64,000 bases of DNA from assembly GCA_945910005.1 (NCBI GenBank), contig OX246747.1, positions 40,213,353 to 40,277,352 of the forward strand. Reading direction: 5' to 3'. The translations under genes and the position numbers were made by a program. The notes under the pieces were generated by a model, which did not search any database, was not told the origin of the DNA, and worked only from the letters and a program-made list of their open reading frames with translations. This DNA is from Isoperla grammatica (taxonomy: Eukaryota; Arthropoda; Insecta; Plecoptera; Perlodidae). Below, in pieces: positions 54,958-64,000 of the stretch. The stretch's first letter is position 1; each line of letters opens with the position of its first letter.

Positions 54958-55130
54958 AGGCCCGGCCTGTTCTGTTACTACATAGCTGGACATACAGGCG
55001 ACCAAGTGTTTACTATTTATATAAGGAAATCAACCTTCCCTTGTCTGACTCTAGATTTGATACCGAGAAGGAACTTGAATTAGAAATTATTAAACTCTTG
55101 GCAAGTAAATTAGTGGCTAGGGATGTATAA
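54958..55130 (+). CDS. Candidate C-terminal exon (weak)
   Basis: After the 71-bp repeat an open segment encodes LHSWTYRRPSVYYLYKEINL, then SRFDTEKELELEIIKLLASK and LVARDV with a stop at about 55128. The residue mix (aromatic, acidic helix-like stretch EKELELEIIKLLASKL) looks protein-like. A CATACAG acceptor-like site lies at about 54997. An ATG exists inside the last 71-bp repeat unit (54891) but is not a credible start. I do not recognise the protein. Chance is a real alternative in this length. Confidence 0.27.
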
Positions 55131-55581
55131 GCATGTAGTCATTTTTTATAGTTTTCTATAAGAGAAATTAAGGTTAAACTATAATTATGTTCCAGCCATT
55201 ACTATTAATTGGTCCACTAGTATTTTCTTATCAAATTCAAGTCGTAAGGCATTGATTTTGTGTGATGAATGAATCTAGCAATACAATAAGCTAACTTGCA
55301 TTTAAGTTCATGTTTACAGTGGAACCTCAGTTTTAAATTTAAATTTTGTTTTCAACTTTTTTCCAATTTTTAAATAGTTGTTCACGTCAGATTTCATTTA
55401 AAAAGTTAAGAGTCTAAATAAAATAATCTCACAGCATGTTTGGTGCCATATAAAACGTGTAACTGAGCTTCCACTGTATTTCATGCTAGCGACGTCCCTA
55501 TAGGAGGTTTGGACAGGAGGTATAATGTTCATTTTCTATTCATTCAACGTTAATATTTATCTACGACACCAGAGTTTTCAG

Positions 55582-55701
55582 GGTCCCTTGCAATGTGACT
55601 TGAAGGGGCTTCACCGTATATCCTGTATCAGCGGCAACTTGCCTATAACGCCAGCCTATGACCAGCGCCCGGCCTGGCTGGTCCAGTGGCTCGGCTTCCA
55701 G
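55582..55701 (+). CDS. Candidate internal coding exon, 40 codons
   Basis: The segment is bounded by TTTTCAG on the left and GTTAGG on the right. It is exactly 120 bp and open in one frame from acceptor to donor, phase 0 at both ends. The peptide begins GPLQCDLKGLHRISCISGNL and ends AYDQRPAWLVQWLGFQ. It is clearly more GC-rich than the AT-rich sequence on both sides. I do not recognise the family. If real, a gene with large introns crosses this region on the plus strand, and the segment at 54958-55130 would not be its last exon. Confidence 0.38.
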
Positions 55702-55838
55702 GTTAGGGTGCGCACGTACAACTTAAGCCTACACACGTATTTAGTTGATGGTGTGAATACACTTGAAGTGACAACTTAGTGAGATGCCACAAGTAACATT
55801 TCATTTTCTTTCTCTTTGTGGATTGCAAAACGGTATAA

Positions 55839-56002
55839 AGGTCTCTTACAACATCTTCGGTAATGCTTCCGTCACGGGTGGGTGAGCGGCAGCCAACCAG
55901 CGACCGTGGCTAATTCAAATACCTGCTCGGGTTGGCCGAGACCGTAAACACGTCATTGATTGATGACGAAAGCATTACCGTACTTTTTGTTGTAAGAGAC
56001 CT
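55839..56002. mobile_element. AGGTCT MITE, copy 2
   Basis: 164 bp, almost identical to 37781-37941. The ends read AGGTCTCTTACAACATCTTC and GTACTTTTTGTTGTAAGAGACCT in part. The near identity of the cores suggests recent activity of the family in this genome. Confidence 0.88.
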
Positions 56003-56008
56003 ATAGTA

Positions 56009-56206
56009 ATGAAGATCATCCCCGCTATATTGTTTCTTTTGGGATCAACTTTCGTAACACTTGGAAAATGTCACATTATATTTATGAAAAATTTACACAA
56101 TTCTAATAGGTTTTTACATTTTCGAGAATGTTTTGCGTTAGAACGGGACTTGAATGTGTTTCTGGTGACAACCGGCGTGGTAGTGATGATAATTGGCGCA
56201 CGGTAA
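56009..56206 (+). CDS. Small hydrophobic frame, 65 residues (weak)
   Basis: MKIIPAILFLLGSTFVTLG forms a signal-peptide-like or membrane segment. A polar middle follows (KNLHNSNRFLHFRECFALER), then a second hydrophobic segment, VFLVTTGVVVMIIGAR. The start lies 7 bases after the MITE. A minus frame overlaps most of it. Small proteins with this layout exist, but nothing here proves expression. Confidence 0.2.
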   Translation: MKIIPAILFLLGSTFVTLGKCHIIFMKNLHNSNRFLHFRECFALERDLNVFLVTTGVVVMIIGAR

Positions 56207-56621
56207 CTCTTGGTTCCAACACTAGTTGGGTTAGGGGTTGAAGTGGATGATACGTGACTCTTCACCTAAGTGAGCTTTCACTCTGTACATAGGTAAGAAT
56301 AAGACAATATTATGGATAATGTGACAGTCGTGAACTAACTTGCAATGACTTTGATAGATTCCAACAGCTTGCCTAAGAGAAGGAGCACAAGTTATTGTAA
56401 CATAACTATGGCAGATCAATCAAACTTGGTGGTAAAGATTATACTTTCCATGAGTATTGTACGAGGTGAGACACATGCGCAAACAATTTATGTTTTATAA
56501 TATATTTGGTCAAATAACTCCATGCCTTTTAACCTATTAACTAAGAACAAATGCCCATATCTTGGTGTTTAGTATTTAGTTTCACGGAAAATATAAATTT
56601 CGTATTAAATTGTCTACTACG
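56207..56621. other. No recognised feature
   Basis: AT-rich sequence without supported gene. Confidence 0.5.
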
Positions 56622-56728
56622 CAAGAAGCAACGAGAGCCTGAACGTTCTCAAAAAAAGCAGTTGCTACTACTAGTTGGTAGTAGCTACTGCTTTCTTTGA
56701 GAACGTTCAGGCTCACGTTGCTACTGCT
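56622..56728. repeat. Palindrome at the edge of the 62-bp array
   Basis: AGAAGCAACGAGAGCCTGAA + CGTTCTC faces GAGAACGTTCAGGCTCACGTTGCT across CAGTTGCTACTACTAGTTGGTAGTAGCTACTG. The inner part is already made of the CTACTA wording of the array that begins here. Confidence 0.75.
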
Positions 56729-57099
56729 ACTGTTCTACTAACACTACTACTACTACCAATAGCACTACTACTACTACTACCAATAGCACTACTGTACTAC
56801 TACTACCAATAGCACTACTACTCCTACCAATAGCACTACTACTCCTACCAATAGCACTACTACTAAGAGAACTGCCACTACCAACAACACTAATACTAAG
56901 CTACTACTAACACTACTGCAATGGCTACTACTACCACCGCTTCTACTACTACTTCGACACTATCACTAATACTTGCTACTACTGTGCCACTTACACTACT
57001 ATAAGGCTTCTGCCACTAATACTACGCCTACTGCTGCTACTACTTAGACTATTGCCACTACTGTACCACTACTGCTGCTACTACTTAGACTATTGCCAC

Positions 57100-57675
57100 T
57101 AGGGATGACATCGGGTAATAAAATTCGGAACCGGTTCCAGATCTCATATTACCCGGGTACCCGGATCCTGAAAACGTATTTTTCGATGTGTAGGCTTGAT
57201 TTGAAGGTCGTCGCTAGGCCTTGTGAAGTGGGCGGGGCGGAAGAAGAGGGACGAATGACGTGCATGCCGCCTGCTCGAATAGCCCCTTGGAATACGCCTG
57301 CAGTAATCACGTCGAGTAAAAAAAAACATTTCGCAATACACAACTGAAGCACGTACATAAACATGCTATTTCAAGTAAAATAAATAGTAATAGAACAAGT
57401 GTTAGCCAGAATGTTCACCAGAATGTTAAACAATGAACAAACAGTAACGAATGCAAGTCTGTTCGCGTCTGTTCTGTTCCCTGTCGAGGCACTTGTTATG
57501 GATAGTGGGGGATGGGTCGGTGCCCGCCGTGCCTGCTGTCTCCATTGAAATCAACCGCAGCAATACTGGCGCGTACATAATGCCTAGAAACGGACTAAAA
57601 AATTACCCGGACTCGAAAAACGGCTCCGGGTAATACTTTGGAGCCGGGCTACCCGGGTACCCGATGTCATCCCTA
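57100..57675. mobile_element. hAT-like element in the 62-bp array
   Basis: TAGGGATGACATCGGGTA and its inverse TACCCGATGTCATCCCTA form the ends. ATTGCCAC, part of the repeat unit, is duplicated on both sides (57092-57099, 57676-57683). Internal ACCCGGGTACCCGG motifs match the nested element at 34867-35515, so the two belong to one family. No transposase frame. Confidence 0.93.
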
Positions 57676-57759
57676 ATTGCCACTACTGTACCACTACTGC
57701 TACCACTATTGTACCACTACTGCTACTACTACTATGCCTACTGCTACTACTACTTAGAC

Positions 57760-58488
57760 CAGGGGTGCCCAACTTAATTTAGAAGTGGGCCACATGGCAT
57801 AATTATTCAAAGTTGGCGGGCCACATATATACACGTATATAGTCTGGTTATTCTATGTCCTTACCAATTTTCCCGTGTGAAAGTGGTCTCTCCCCCACTG
57901 CTAGTAATTGTGTGCAACAAGAAAACTAGCGCGGACAGACGCTTGATTCTGATTTGGGGTTGTACCTTCTTTTTAAACATACTGTGCTGCGATACAAAAT
58001 TTTTCATAAGTTTATTTGCCTTTTCAATTCGAATTAATCCTTTATTTATGTATTTATCACACTCGTTTTTGTGCTTCGAGTCATGATACCTTTGCAAGAT
58101 CACAACTAAAAGGGTGACACATATTTGCGGGGACATTTGGTTAACCAGGAGCATTTGTTGTCTGTGCCAGACTCCTCGCCAATTAGTAAATCGGACGTCG
58201 CCAAAGAAAACAATAATACCACCCGTTCCTCGGCTTCCAAGAAACTAGGCTTGACCGAAAACAAAACTAGAAGTACAAAAGAATTCTGATAATTGTTCGC
58301 TGCGAAGTCTTAAATATAGTTATGCACATATCTACCGAATAAATTTCAAAACGATCTGCTTTCAGATAAAACTGATTTTTTTTTCGTGGGTTTAGTCGTG
58401 AGACTAGAAAGTAAATGGGAGGTGTGGGCCAGATGAAATGGCTTGGCGGGCCGCATGCGGCCCGCGGGCCGTATGTTGGGCACCCCTG
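57760..58488. mobile_element. hAT element with CAGGGGTGCCCAAC ends
   Basis: CAGGGGTGCCCAAC and its inverse GTTGGGCACCCCTG bound 729 bp. ACTTAGAC flanks both sides (57752-57759, 58489-58496) and is also part of the array unit. The GGGCCACATGGC / GCCGCATGCGGCCCGCGGGCC subterminal wording is typical of hAT elements of the Charlie type. Confidence 0.93.
57861..58154 (-). pseudogene. Possible hAT transposase fragment
   Basis: A 97-residue minus frame fills the middle of the 729-bp hAT. It includes HDSKHKNECDKYINKGLIRI and KKVQPQIRIKRLSA. The position suggests a leftover of the transposase, but I cannot match it to a named domain. It lacks both a BED finger and the C-terminal FGSTYLCE-type motif. 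Confidence 0.35.
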
Positions 58489-60795
58489 ACTTAGACTATT
58501 GCCACTACTGTACCACTACTGCTGCTACTACTTAGACTATTGCCACTACTGTACCACTACTGCTACTACTACTACGCCTACTGCTGCTACTACTTAGACT
58601 ATTGCCACTACTGTACCACTACTGCTACTACTACTACGCCTACTGCTGCTACTACTTAGACTATTGCCACTACTGTACCACTACTGCTACTACTACTACG
58701 CCTACTGCTGCTACTACTTAGACTATTGCCACTACTGTACCACTACTGCTACTACTACTACGCCTACTGCTGCTACTACTTAGACTATTGCCACTACTGT
58801 ACCACTACTGCTACTACTACTATGCCTACTGCTGCTACTACTTAGACTATTGCCACTACTGTACCACTACTGCTACTACTACTACGCCTACTGCTGCTAC
58901 TACTTAGACTATTGCCACTACTGTACCACTACTGCTACTACTACTACGCCTACTGCTGCTACTACTTAGACTATTGCCACTACTGTACCACTACTGCTAC
59001 TACTACTTAGACTATTGCCACTACTGTACCACTACTGCTACTACTACTACTACGCCTACTGCTGCTACTACTTAGACTATTGCCACTACTGTACCACTAC
59101 TGCTACTACTACTACGCCTACTGCTGCTACTACTTAGACTATTGCCACTACTGTACCACTACTGCTACTACTACTACGCCTACTGCTGCTACTACTTAGA
59201 CTATTGCCACTACTGTACCACTACTGCTACTACTACTTAGACTATTGCCACTACTGTACCACTACTGCTACTACTACTACGCCTACTGCTGCTACTACTT
59301 AGACTATTGCCACTACTGTACCACTACTGCTACTACTACTTAGACTATTGCCACTACTGTACCACTACTGCTACTACTACTACGCCTACTGCTGCTACTA
59401 CTTAGACTATTGCCACTACTGTACCACTACTGCTACTACTACTACGCCTACTGCTGCTACTACTTAGACTATTGCCACTACTGTACCACTACTGCTACTA
59501 CTACTACGCCTACTGCTGCTACTACTTAGACTATTGCCACTACTGTACCACTACTGCTACTACTACTTAGACTATTGCCACTACTGTACCACTACTGCTA
59601 CTACTACTAGCCTACTGCTACTACTACTATTTAGACTATTGCCACTACTGTACCACTACTGCTACTACTACTACGCCTACTGCTGCTACTACTTAGACTA
59701 TTGCCACTACTGTACCACTACTGCTACTACTACTACGCCTACTGCTGCTACTACTTAGACTATTGCCACTACTGTACCACTACTGCTACTACTACTACGC
59801 CTACTGCTGCTACTACTTAGACTATTGCCACTACTGTACCACTACTGCTACTACTACTACGCCTACTGCTGCTACTTCTTAGACTATTGCCACTACTGTA
59901 CCACTACTGCTACTACTACTACGCCTACTGCTGCTACTACTTAGACTATTGCCACTACTGTACCACTACTGCTACTACTACTACGCCTACTGCTGCTACT
60001 ACTTAGACTATTGCCACTACTGTACCACTACTGCTACTACTACTTAGACTTTTGCCACTACTGTACCACTACTGCTACTACTACTACGCCTACTGCTGCT
60101 ACTACTTAGACTATTGCCACTACTGTACCACTACTGCTACTACTACTACGCCTACTGCTGCTACTACTTAGACTATTGCCACTACTGTAGCACTACTGCT
60201 ACTACTACTAGGCCTACTGCTGCTACTTCTTAGACTATTGCCACTACTGTACCACTACTGCTACTACTACTACTATGCCTACTGCTGCTACTTCTTAGAC
60301 TATTGCCACTACTGTACCACTACTGCTACTACTACTATGCCTACTGCTGCTACTACTTAGACTATTGCCACTACTGTACCACTACTGCTACTACTACTAC
60401 GCCTACTGCTGCTACTACTTAGACTATTGCCACTACTGTACCACTACTGCTACTACTACTTAGACTATTGCCACTACTGTACCACTACTGCTACTACTAC
60501 TACGCCTACTGCTACTACTACTTAGACTATTGCCACTACTGTACCACTACTGCTACTACTACTACGCCTACTGCTGCTACTACTTAGACTATTGCCACTA
60601 CTGTACCACTACTGCTACTACTACTACGCCTACTGCTGCTACTACTTAGACTATTGCCACTACTGTACCACTACTGCTACTACTGCTACTTAGACTATTG
60701 CCACTACTGTACCACTACTGCTACTACTACTACGCCTACTGCTGCTACTACTTAGACTATTGCCACTACTGTAGCACTTGTGCTATTACTACTAC

Positions 60796-61221
60796 GCCTT
60801 ATATATAATAAAGGATACTTATCAGTAAGGAAAATGTTCGCAAATCATTCTCTCCTTTTCAACGAGTGGTCACAAGCTGAACGGCGAGTGTGTAACTTAA
60901 CTAAAACCACCCTATGAATATCGGAGAGTTTTAGTTTGTAAAATAATTATAACCACGGTTTCCCACAAGAAACTACAAATTTTATATGAGATTTGTTTAA
61001 TTGGGAGCAACTTCAACTGAATGTCATGTTATGGGTAATTTATCCTTAATTGAGTATGTCAATAATCATGGAATAATCTGATGTAATACATTATAAAACA
61101 TATTTTGTCACTTTATTTGTGTTTTAGAGATAGGACAAATTAACCAAACTATTACAAGTAACATAATACTTTATAAACTAATATATTGACCCTTCATTGG
61201 TATTCTAGATAACTTGTAACT
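60796..61221. other. No recognised feature
   Basis: AT-rich spacer between the 62-bp array and the LINE. Confidence 0.55.
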
Positions 61222-61296
61222 CATCATCATTATTCATTATCCATGGCCGTTCCCTGCTTCTGGAAGGGTCAGCTTGGGTTTCACAACCAAATTATT

Positions 61297-62868
61297 TCAC
61301 CTCTTCCTATCTTCCCACAATCGTACTTCGTCTATTTGCTCCCAGTTCTCTCCTCTCGTCTGTAGGTCTTCAGCAATCTTTTCCTTCCATCTCTTTCTTG
61401 GTCTTCCCCGTCTTCTTCCTTCGATCCTTTTTTCATATATTCTTCTGGGCATCCTCTCTTCTGTCATTCGTTTCATGTGTCCAAACCATCTCAGCCTTGT
61501 CCTTCCCATTCTGTCATCAGCTTCTCCACACGGAGCATTTCTCTAATGTATGTATTTCTAATTCTGTCCCTTCTTGTCTTTCCCACCCCCCAAGAATCTC
61601 ATCTCCGCCGCCTGTATTTGACTTTCTTCTCTATCCCCCATATTCCAGGTTTCTACTGCATATGTGAGGATCGGTATAAAAAAGGTCTTGTACAGTGTTG
61701 CCTTGACCTGTATTGGTATTTCCCTGTCCCACACCAGACCATTTACACATTGATAGAAGTTACTGGTCTTTTGTATCCTGTTGTTGATTTCCTTTCTTAT
61801 CTTCCTGCTTGACATTATTTCACTTCCTAGGTAGCTAAGCTCTCCACCACCTCCAGGGTTTCATCTCCAATCCGTATCTCTGCATGGTAGTTCCCTACGT
61901 CTCCTTCTCCTGGCATTGTTACCACCTTGCTCTTGCTTATGCATATTTTCATGCCTGCCTCTTCAATATGCCTCTTCCACCTGTCCGTGTATCTCTGCAG
62001 TGCCTCTTCATACTTCGACCATGCCACAAAGTCGTCTGCAAACAGCATAACCTCCACCTCTTCTGTATCTTCCATCTTTACTTTATTGTGTATGTTATCC
62101 ATCACTTTTATGAATTTCAATTCAATTTCAATTCAAAATCATTTTATTCTCAGTTCTTTAGTACACACTTCCCTGCCTCAGCCCTTGTGTTATTTGGAAC
62201 CACCCCGACCTCCAAACCTGTGTTTTTACACAGCTTTTGCATACTCTGTACATGCTTCTAACTCTGTCTTGTCAGTCCTTTGTCCACTTCTTTTCTCCTC
62301 AGGCTTTCCCACACTACCTTCCTCGGAACACTGTCATATGCCTTTTCGATGTCCAGGAACACCATACTCATTCTTTTACCTAACTCGCAACTTCTTTCCA
62401 TAGCTTGTCGCAGTACAAATATCGGGTCGATCTATAGTTGATCTTCCCCATCTGAACCCATATTGCTCCTCGTTCAGCATATGTTCTATCTCTACTCTCA
62501 TTCTTCTATCTATAATTCTTTCATATATCTTTGATGTATGGCATAGTAAAGTTATTCCTCTGTAGTTTCCACACTTCTTTTTATCGCTTTTTTTGTATTT
62601 CGGTACAATAACTCTTTTCTCCCAGTCCCTCGATATCTTCTTTTGTTTCCATATCCCTCTGCATCCTGTATAACCAATGTATTACACTTGGGCCCCCAGC
62701 TTTAATCATTTCCACCACAAGTTCATCCACTCCTGCAGCCTTCCCATTTTTCATCCTTTTTAATGGCACCTCCACTTCTTGCCACGTCGGCCCATTCTCA
62801 TCCCCTTCTTCCCTCACCTCCTCCAACTCTACCTGCCTGTTCTCTGCCTTGGCTCTCACATTCAACAA
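61297..62868 (-). pseudogene. LINE reverse transcriptase, frameshifted
   Basis: The polymerase is split over several frames. At 62868-62581 there is EVPLKRMKNGKAAGVDELVV, the first RT block. Decayed middle blocks run from 62580 to 62165, ending GLRQGSV. At 62120-61827 are FIKVMDNIHNK and the catalytic FADDFVAW. At 61815-61558 are EINNRIQKTSNFYQCVNG and PILTYAVETWNMGD. At 61509-61297 are GRTRLRWFGHMKRM and GRPRKRWKEKIAEDL. The short segment between GLRQGSV and FIKVMD is replaced by unrelated sequence (62121-62165). Many single-base shifts make it inactive. Confidence 0.85.
62121..62165 (-). repeat. Short AATTGAAAT insertion inside the reverse transcriptase
   Basis: Between GLRQGSV and FIKVMD the family has about five to six residues (typically SPLLF). 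Here the minus strand instead has TAAAGAACTGAGAATAAAAT then GATTTTGAATTGAAATTGAA TTGAAA. This looks like the extreme 3' end of another element with an AATAAA signal and an ATTGAA-type tail. Confidence 0.55.
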
Positions 62869-62939
62869 TTGATTAAAGTACTCTTTCTGTCTTTCCTTTA
62901 TTTCTTCTGAATCTGTAATAAGTCTCTCAGAGTCATCCG

Positions 62940-63557
62940 TTAGTTACCTTTGTCCCCCTCTTCATCCGTTAAGTACCTTTGTCCCCCTCTTTCTTTCCTC
63001 CTACTCTTCACTATGCCATACAGCATATTCTTGTTTACTTCTGAGTCTTGTTCCAGTTTCCTTGCAAGCTTCTTCCAGTCTTCTGCCTTCTCTTTGACTG
63101 TCCTTTGTTCTTCCCTCTTTGCCATTTTGTAGGCCTCTCTCTTTTCATCTGTTCTATCTTTCATGTACTCCCTCCATGTTCTATTTTTCAGCTGTACTTT
63201 CTCCTTTACTTTGTCGTTCCACCATCTTGTTTCCATTTCTTTCCTTACCCCGCTTGTCCTTCCACACGTATCCTCTGTTGCCTGCACCTCTCTTAAACAC
63301 CCCTCATCTTCCTCTACTCCTTGTATCTCTCCCCTTGGTATCACTTTTCTAATCTTCTGCTGGTACTCTTTTATGACTGAGGTCTTGCTTGATTTCCATA
63401 CTTTAAGCTTCTTCTCTCCACACTCTTTACTCTTTGTTATCCTTCCCTCTATTTGGATATCTGCTACTAGCAGCCCCCTATGTTCCGCATCTAATCCCAC
63501 ACTTGGAATGATCTTTACATCCTTCAAACTCCTGTGCTTTCCTTTACTAATCACCAC
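62940..63557 (-). pseudogene. LINE endonuclease end and linker to polymerase
   Basis: This 205-residue frame begins MVISKGKHRSLKDVKIIPSV, the last strand motifs of the endonuclease. It continues as a charged, Lys/Glu/Arg-rich linker (WWNDKVKEKVQLKNRTWREY, then KREEQRTVKEKAEDWKKLAR) and ends MLYGIVKSRRKERGGQ. WWN-x-x-V followed by a helical charged region is usual in RTE-like polyproteins between endonuclease and polymerase. It is in frame with the fragment upstream across the TAG. The ATG is internal and not a true start. Confidence 0.85.
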
Positions 63558-63587
63558 ATAGTCTATTTGTGTTTTTTGTTGCCCTAT

Positions 63588-63986
63588 CTAACTATACCTG
63601 GTTATTTTGTGGCTGTCCCTCTTCTGGAACCATGTGTTTTCTATAACCAGGCCGTTTCTGGCATACAGGTCTAACAGCCTTTCTCCCTCTTTATTCCTTC
63701 TATCGCATCCATACTTTCCAATCACTTCCTCATATCCAGACCTTTCCTCACCAACCTGTGCATTGAAATCCCCTAGGAATATTATATCTCTTCTTCCAAT
63801 CAGCCCTTCCAGATGTTCTTCAAACTCGTCCTTTGCTTCCTGGTCGCACCCTACTTGTGGAGCACATATTTGACATATCTCCCATTCTTCATCTTTCACT
63901 TTCATCCTCATCCTTATTATTCTGTCTCCTTCTTCCCAGACTTCTATCACTTCTTCTTTCCATTTTGGGCTTACTATTATCCCCAC
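63588..63986 (-). pseudogene. LINE endonuclease domain, C-terminal part
   Basis: The frame includes KRNGVGIIVSPKW at its start, ICAPQVG, then IIFLGDFNAQVGEE with the GDFN active-site motif, and LLDLYARNGLVIENTWF. It runs into HKITRYS and a TAG where the family has Trp. The same frame continues past the stop with TQIDYVVISKGKHRS and SVGLDAEHRGLL, the S-x(3)-D-x-x-H motif that completes the exonuclease/endonuclease/phosphatase fold. A single nonsense codon therefore separates two halves of an otherwise readable domain. The domain nicks target DNA to prime reverse transcription. Its N-terminal third lies outside the window. Confidence 0.88.
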
Positions 63987-64000
63987 TCCATTTCTCTTTG

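Larger units (their letters stand above)
56717..60795 (+). repeat. 62-bp CTA/CTG-rich minisatellite
   Basis: The unit is TTAGACTATTGCCACTACTG + TACCACTACTGCTACTACTA + CTACGCCTACTGCTGCTACT + AC, 62 bp (for example 58594 and 58656). About 37 copies lie at 58490-60790. Shortened units lacking the CGCCTACTGCTGCTACTACT part occur irregularly (about 58990, 59230, 59330, 59560, 60040, 60460). The 5' part, 56717-57100, is degenerate trinucleotide sequence. Two hAT elements interrupt the array. The unit itself is a trinucleotide-like (CTA/CTG)n expansion with marker bases. Confidence 0.95.
61222..64000 (-). mobile_element. RTE-like LINE, minus strand, cut by the window edge
   Basis: From right to left the minus strand encodes an apurinic-type endonuclease, a linker and a reverse transcriptase. 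The reverse transcriptase has NGKAAGVDELVVEMIKAGG, GLRQGSV and FADDFVAW. The C-terminal tail has a GRTRLRWFGHMKRMTEERMP segment. LRWFGH followed by Arg-rich GRPRKRW is typical of RTE-like elements annotated as endonuclease-reverse transcriptase. The 3' end lies near 61222 with a TGAATAATGATGATGAG tail, as RTE-type elements end in TGA-type repeats rather than poly(A). Frameshifts and stops interrupt the polymerase, so the copy is inactive. A relic of the same kind lies at 39790-40510. Confidence 0.9.

Noticed and set aside
61274..63873. Plus-strand Ser/Phe/Leu-rich frames, some looking like membrane proteins
   Set aside because: They are the antisense of the Lys/Glu/Arg-rich LINE polyprotein.

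Overview
The window looks like nuclear DNA of a metazoan. It is AT-rich, has no operons or dense long ORFs, and carries animal-type transposons: hAT with BED fingers, THAP/P elements, pogo, Penelope, and RTE-like and CR1/Jockey-group LINEs. Copies of the palindrome AGGCCTA and pure C or G runs of 15-30 bases recur throughout. A marine invertebrate is a plausible source, but the sequence alone does not name a phylum. I found no complete conserved host gene and no intact tRNA or rRNA. The window reads as intergenic or intronic, repeat-dense sequence with a few exon-like segments.

Layout: 0-5.7 kb holds a 39-bp minisatellite (about 48 copies) and smaller palindromic and tandem repeats. 6-7.3 kb is a diverged duplication around a TIR element. 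8-16 kb is AGGCCTA-rich and poly-C-rich with short minisatellites and a hAT element retaining a BED finger (14.1-14.7 kb). 16.8-25.9 kb carries an LTR, a 108-bp repeat, Harbinger-like and other TIR elements, a tRNA-like SINE piece and a 5'-truncated LINE. 26-37.4 kb carries a pogo-like element, a 380-bp palindrome, a decayed THAP gene, a 1.2-kb duplicated block, and one hAT nested in another. 37.8-46.2 kb is a graveyard of hAT elements, MITEs, LINE remnants and a head-to-head pair of Penelope 3' ends. 46.6-54.9 kb is mostly minisatellite (74-77, 102, 66 and 71 bp units), with a P-superfamily element bearing about 545-bp inverted repeats and a THAP domain at the end of the first array. 56.7-60.8 kb is a 62-bp array holding two hAT insertions. 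61.2-64 kb is an RTE-like LINE on the minus strand, cut by the window edge.

Roughly a fifth of the window is tandem repeat. Long open frames across the arrays mostly follow from unit lengths divisible by three (39, 66, 108 bp) or from stop-poor repeats, and are not evidence of genes. The best-supported new observations are target-site duplications defining about ten DNA transposons, the long-TIR THAP element, the paired duplicated blocks that preserve an empty insertion site, the inverted Penelope pair, and a small insertion inside the LINE reverse transcriptase.
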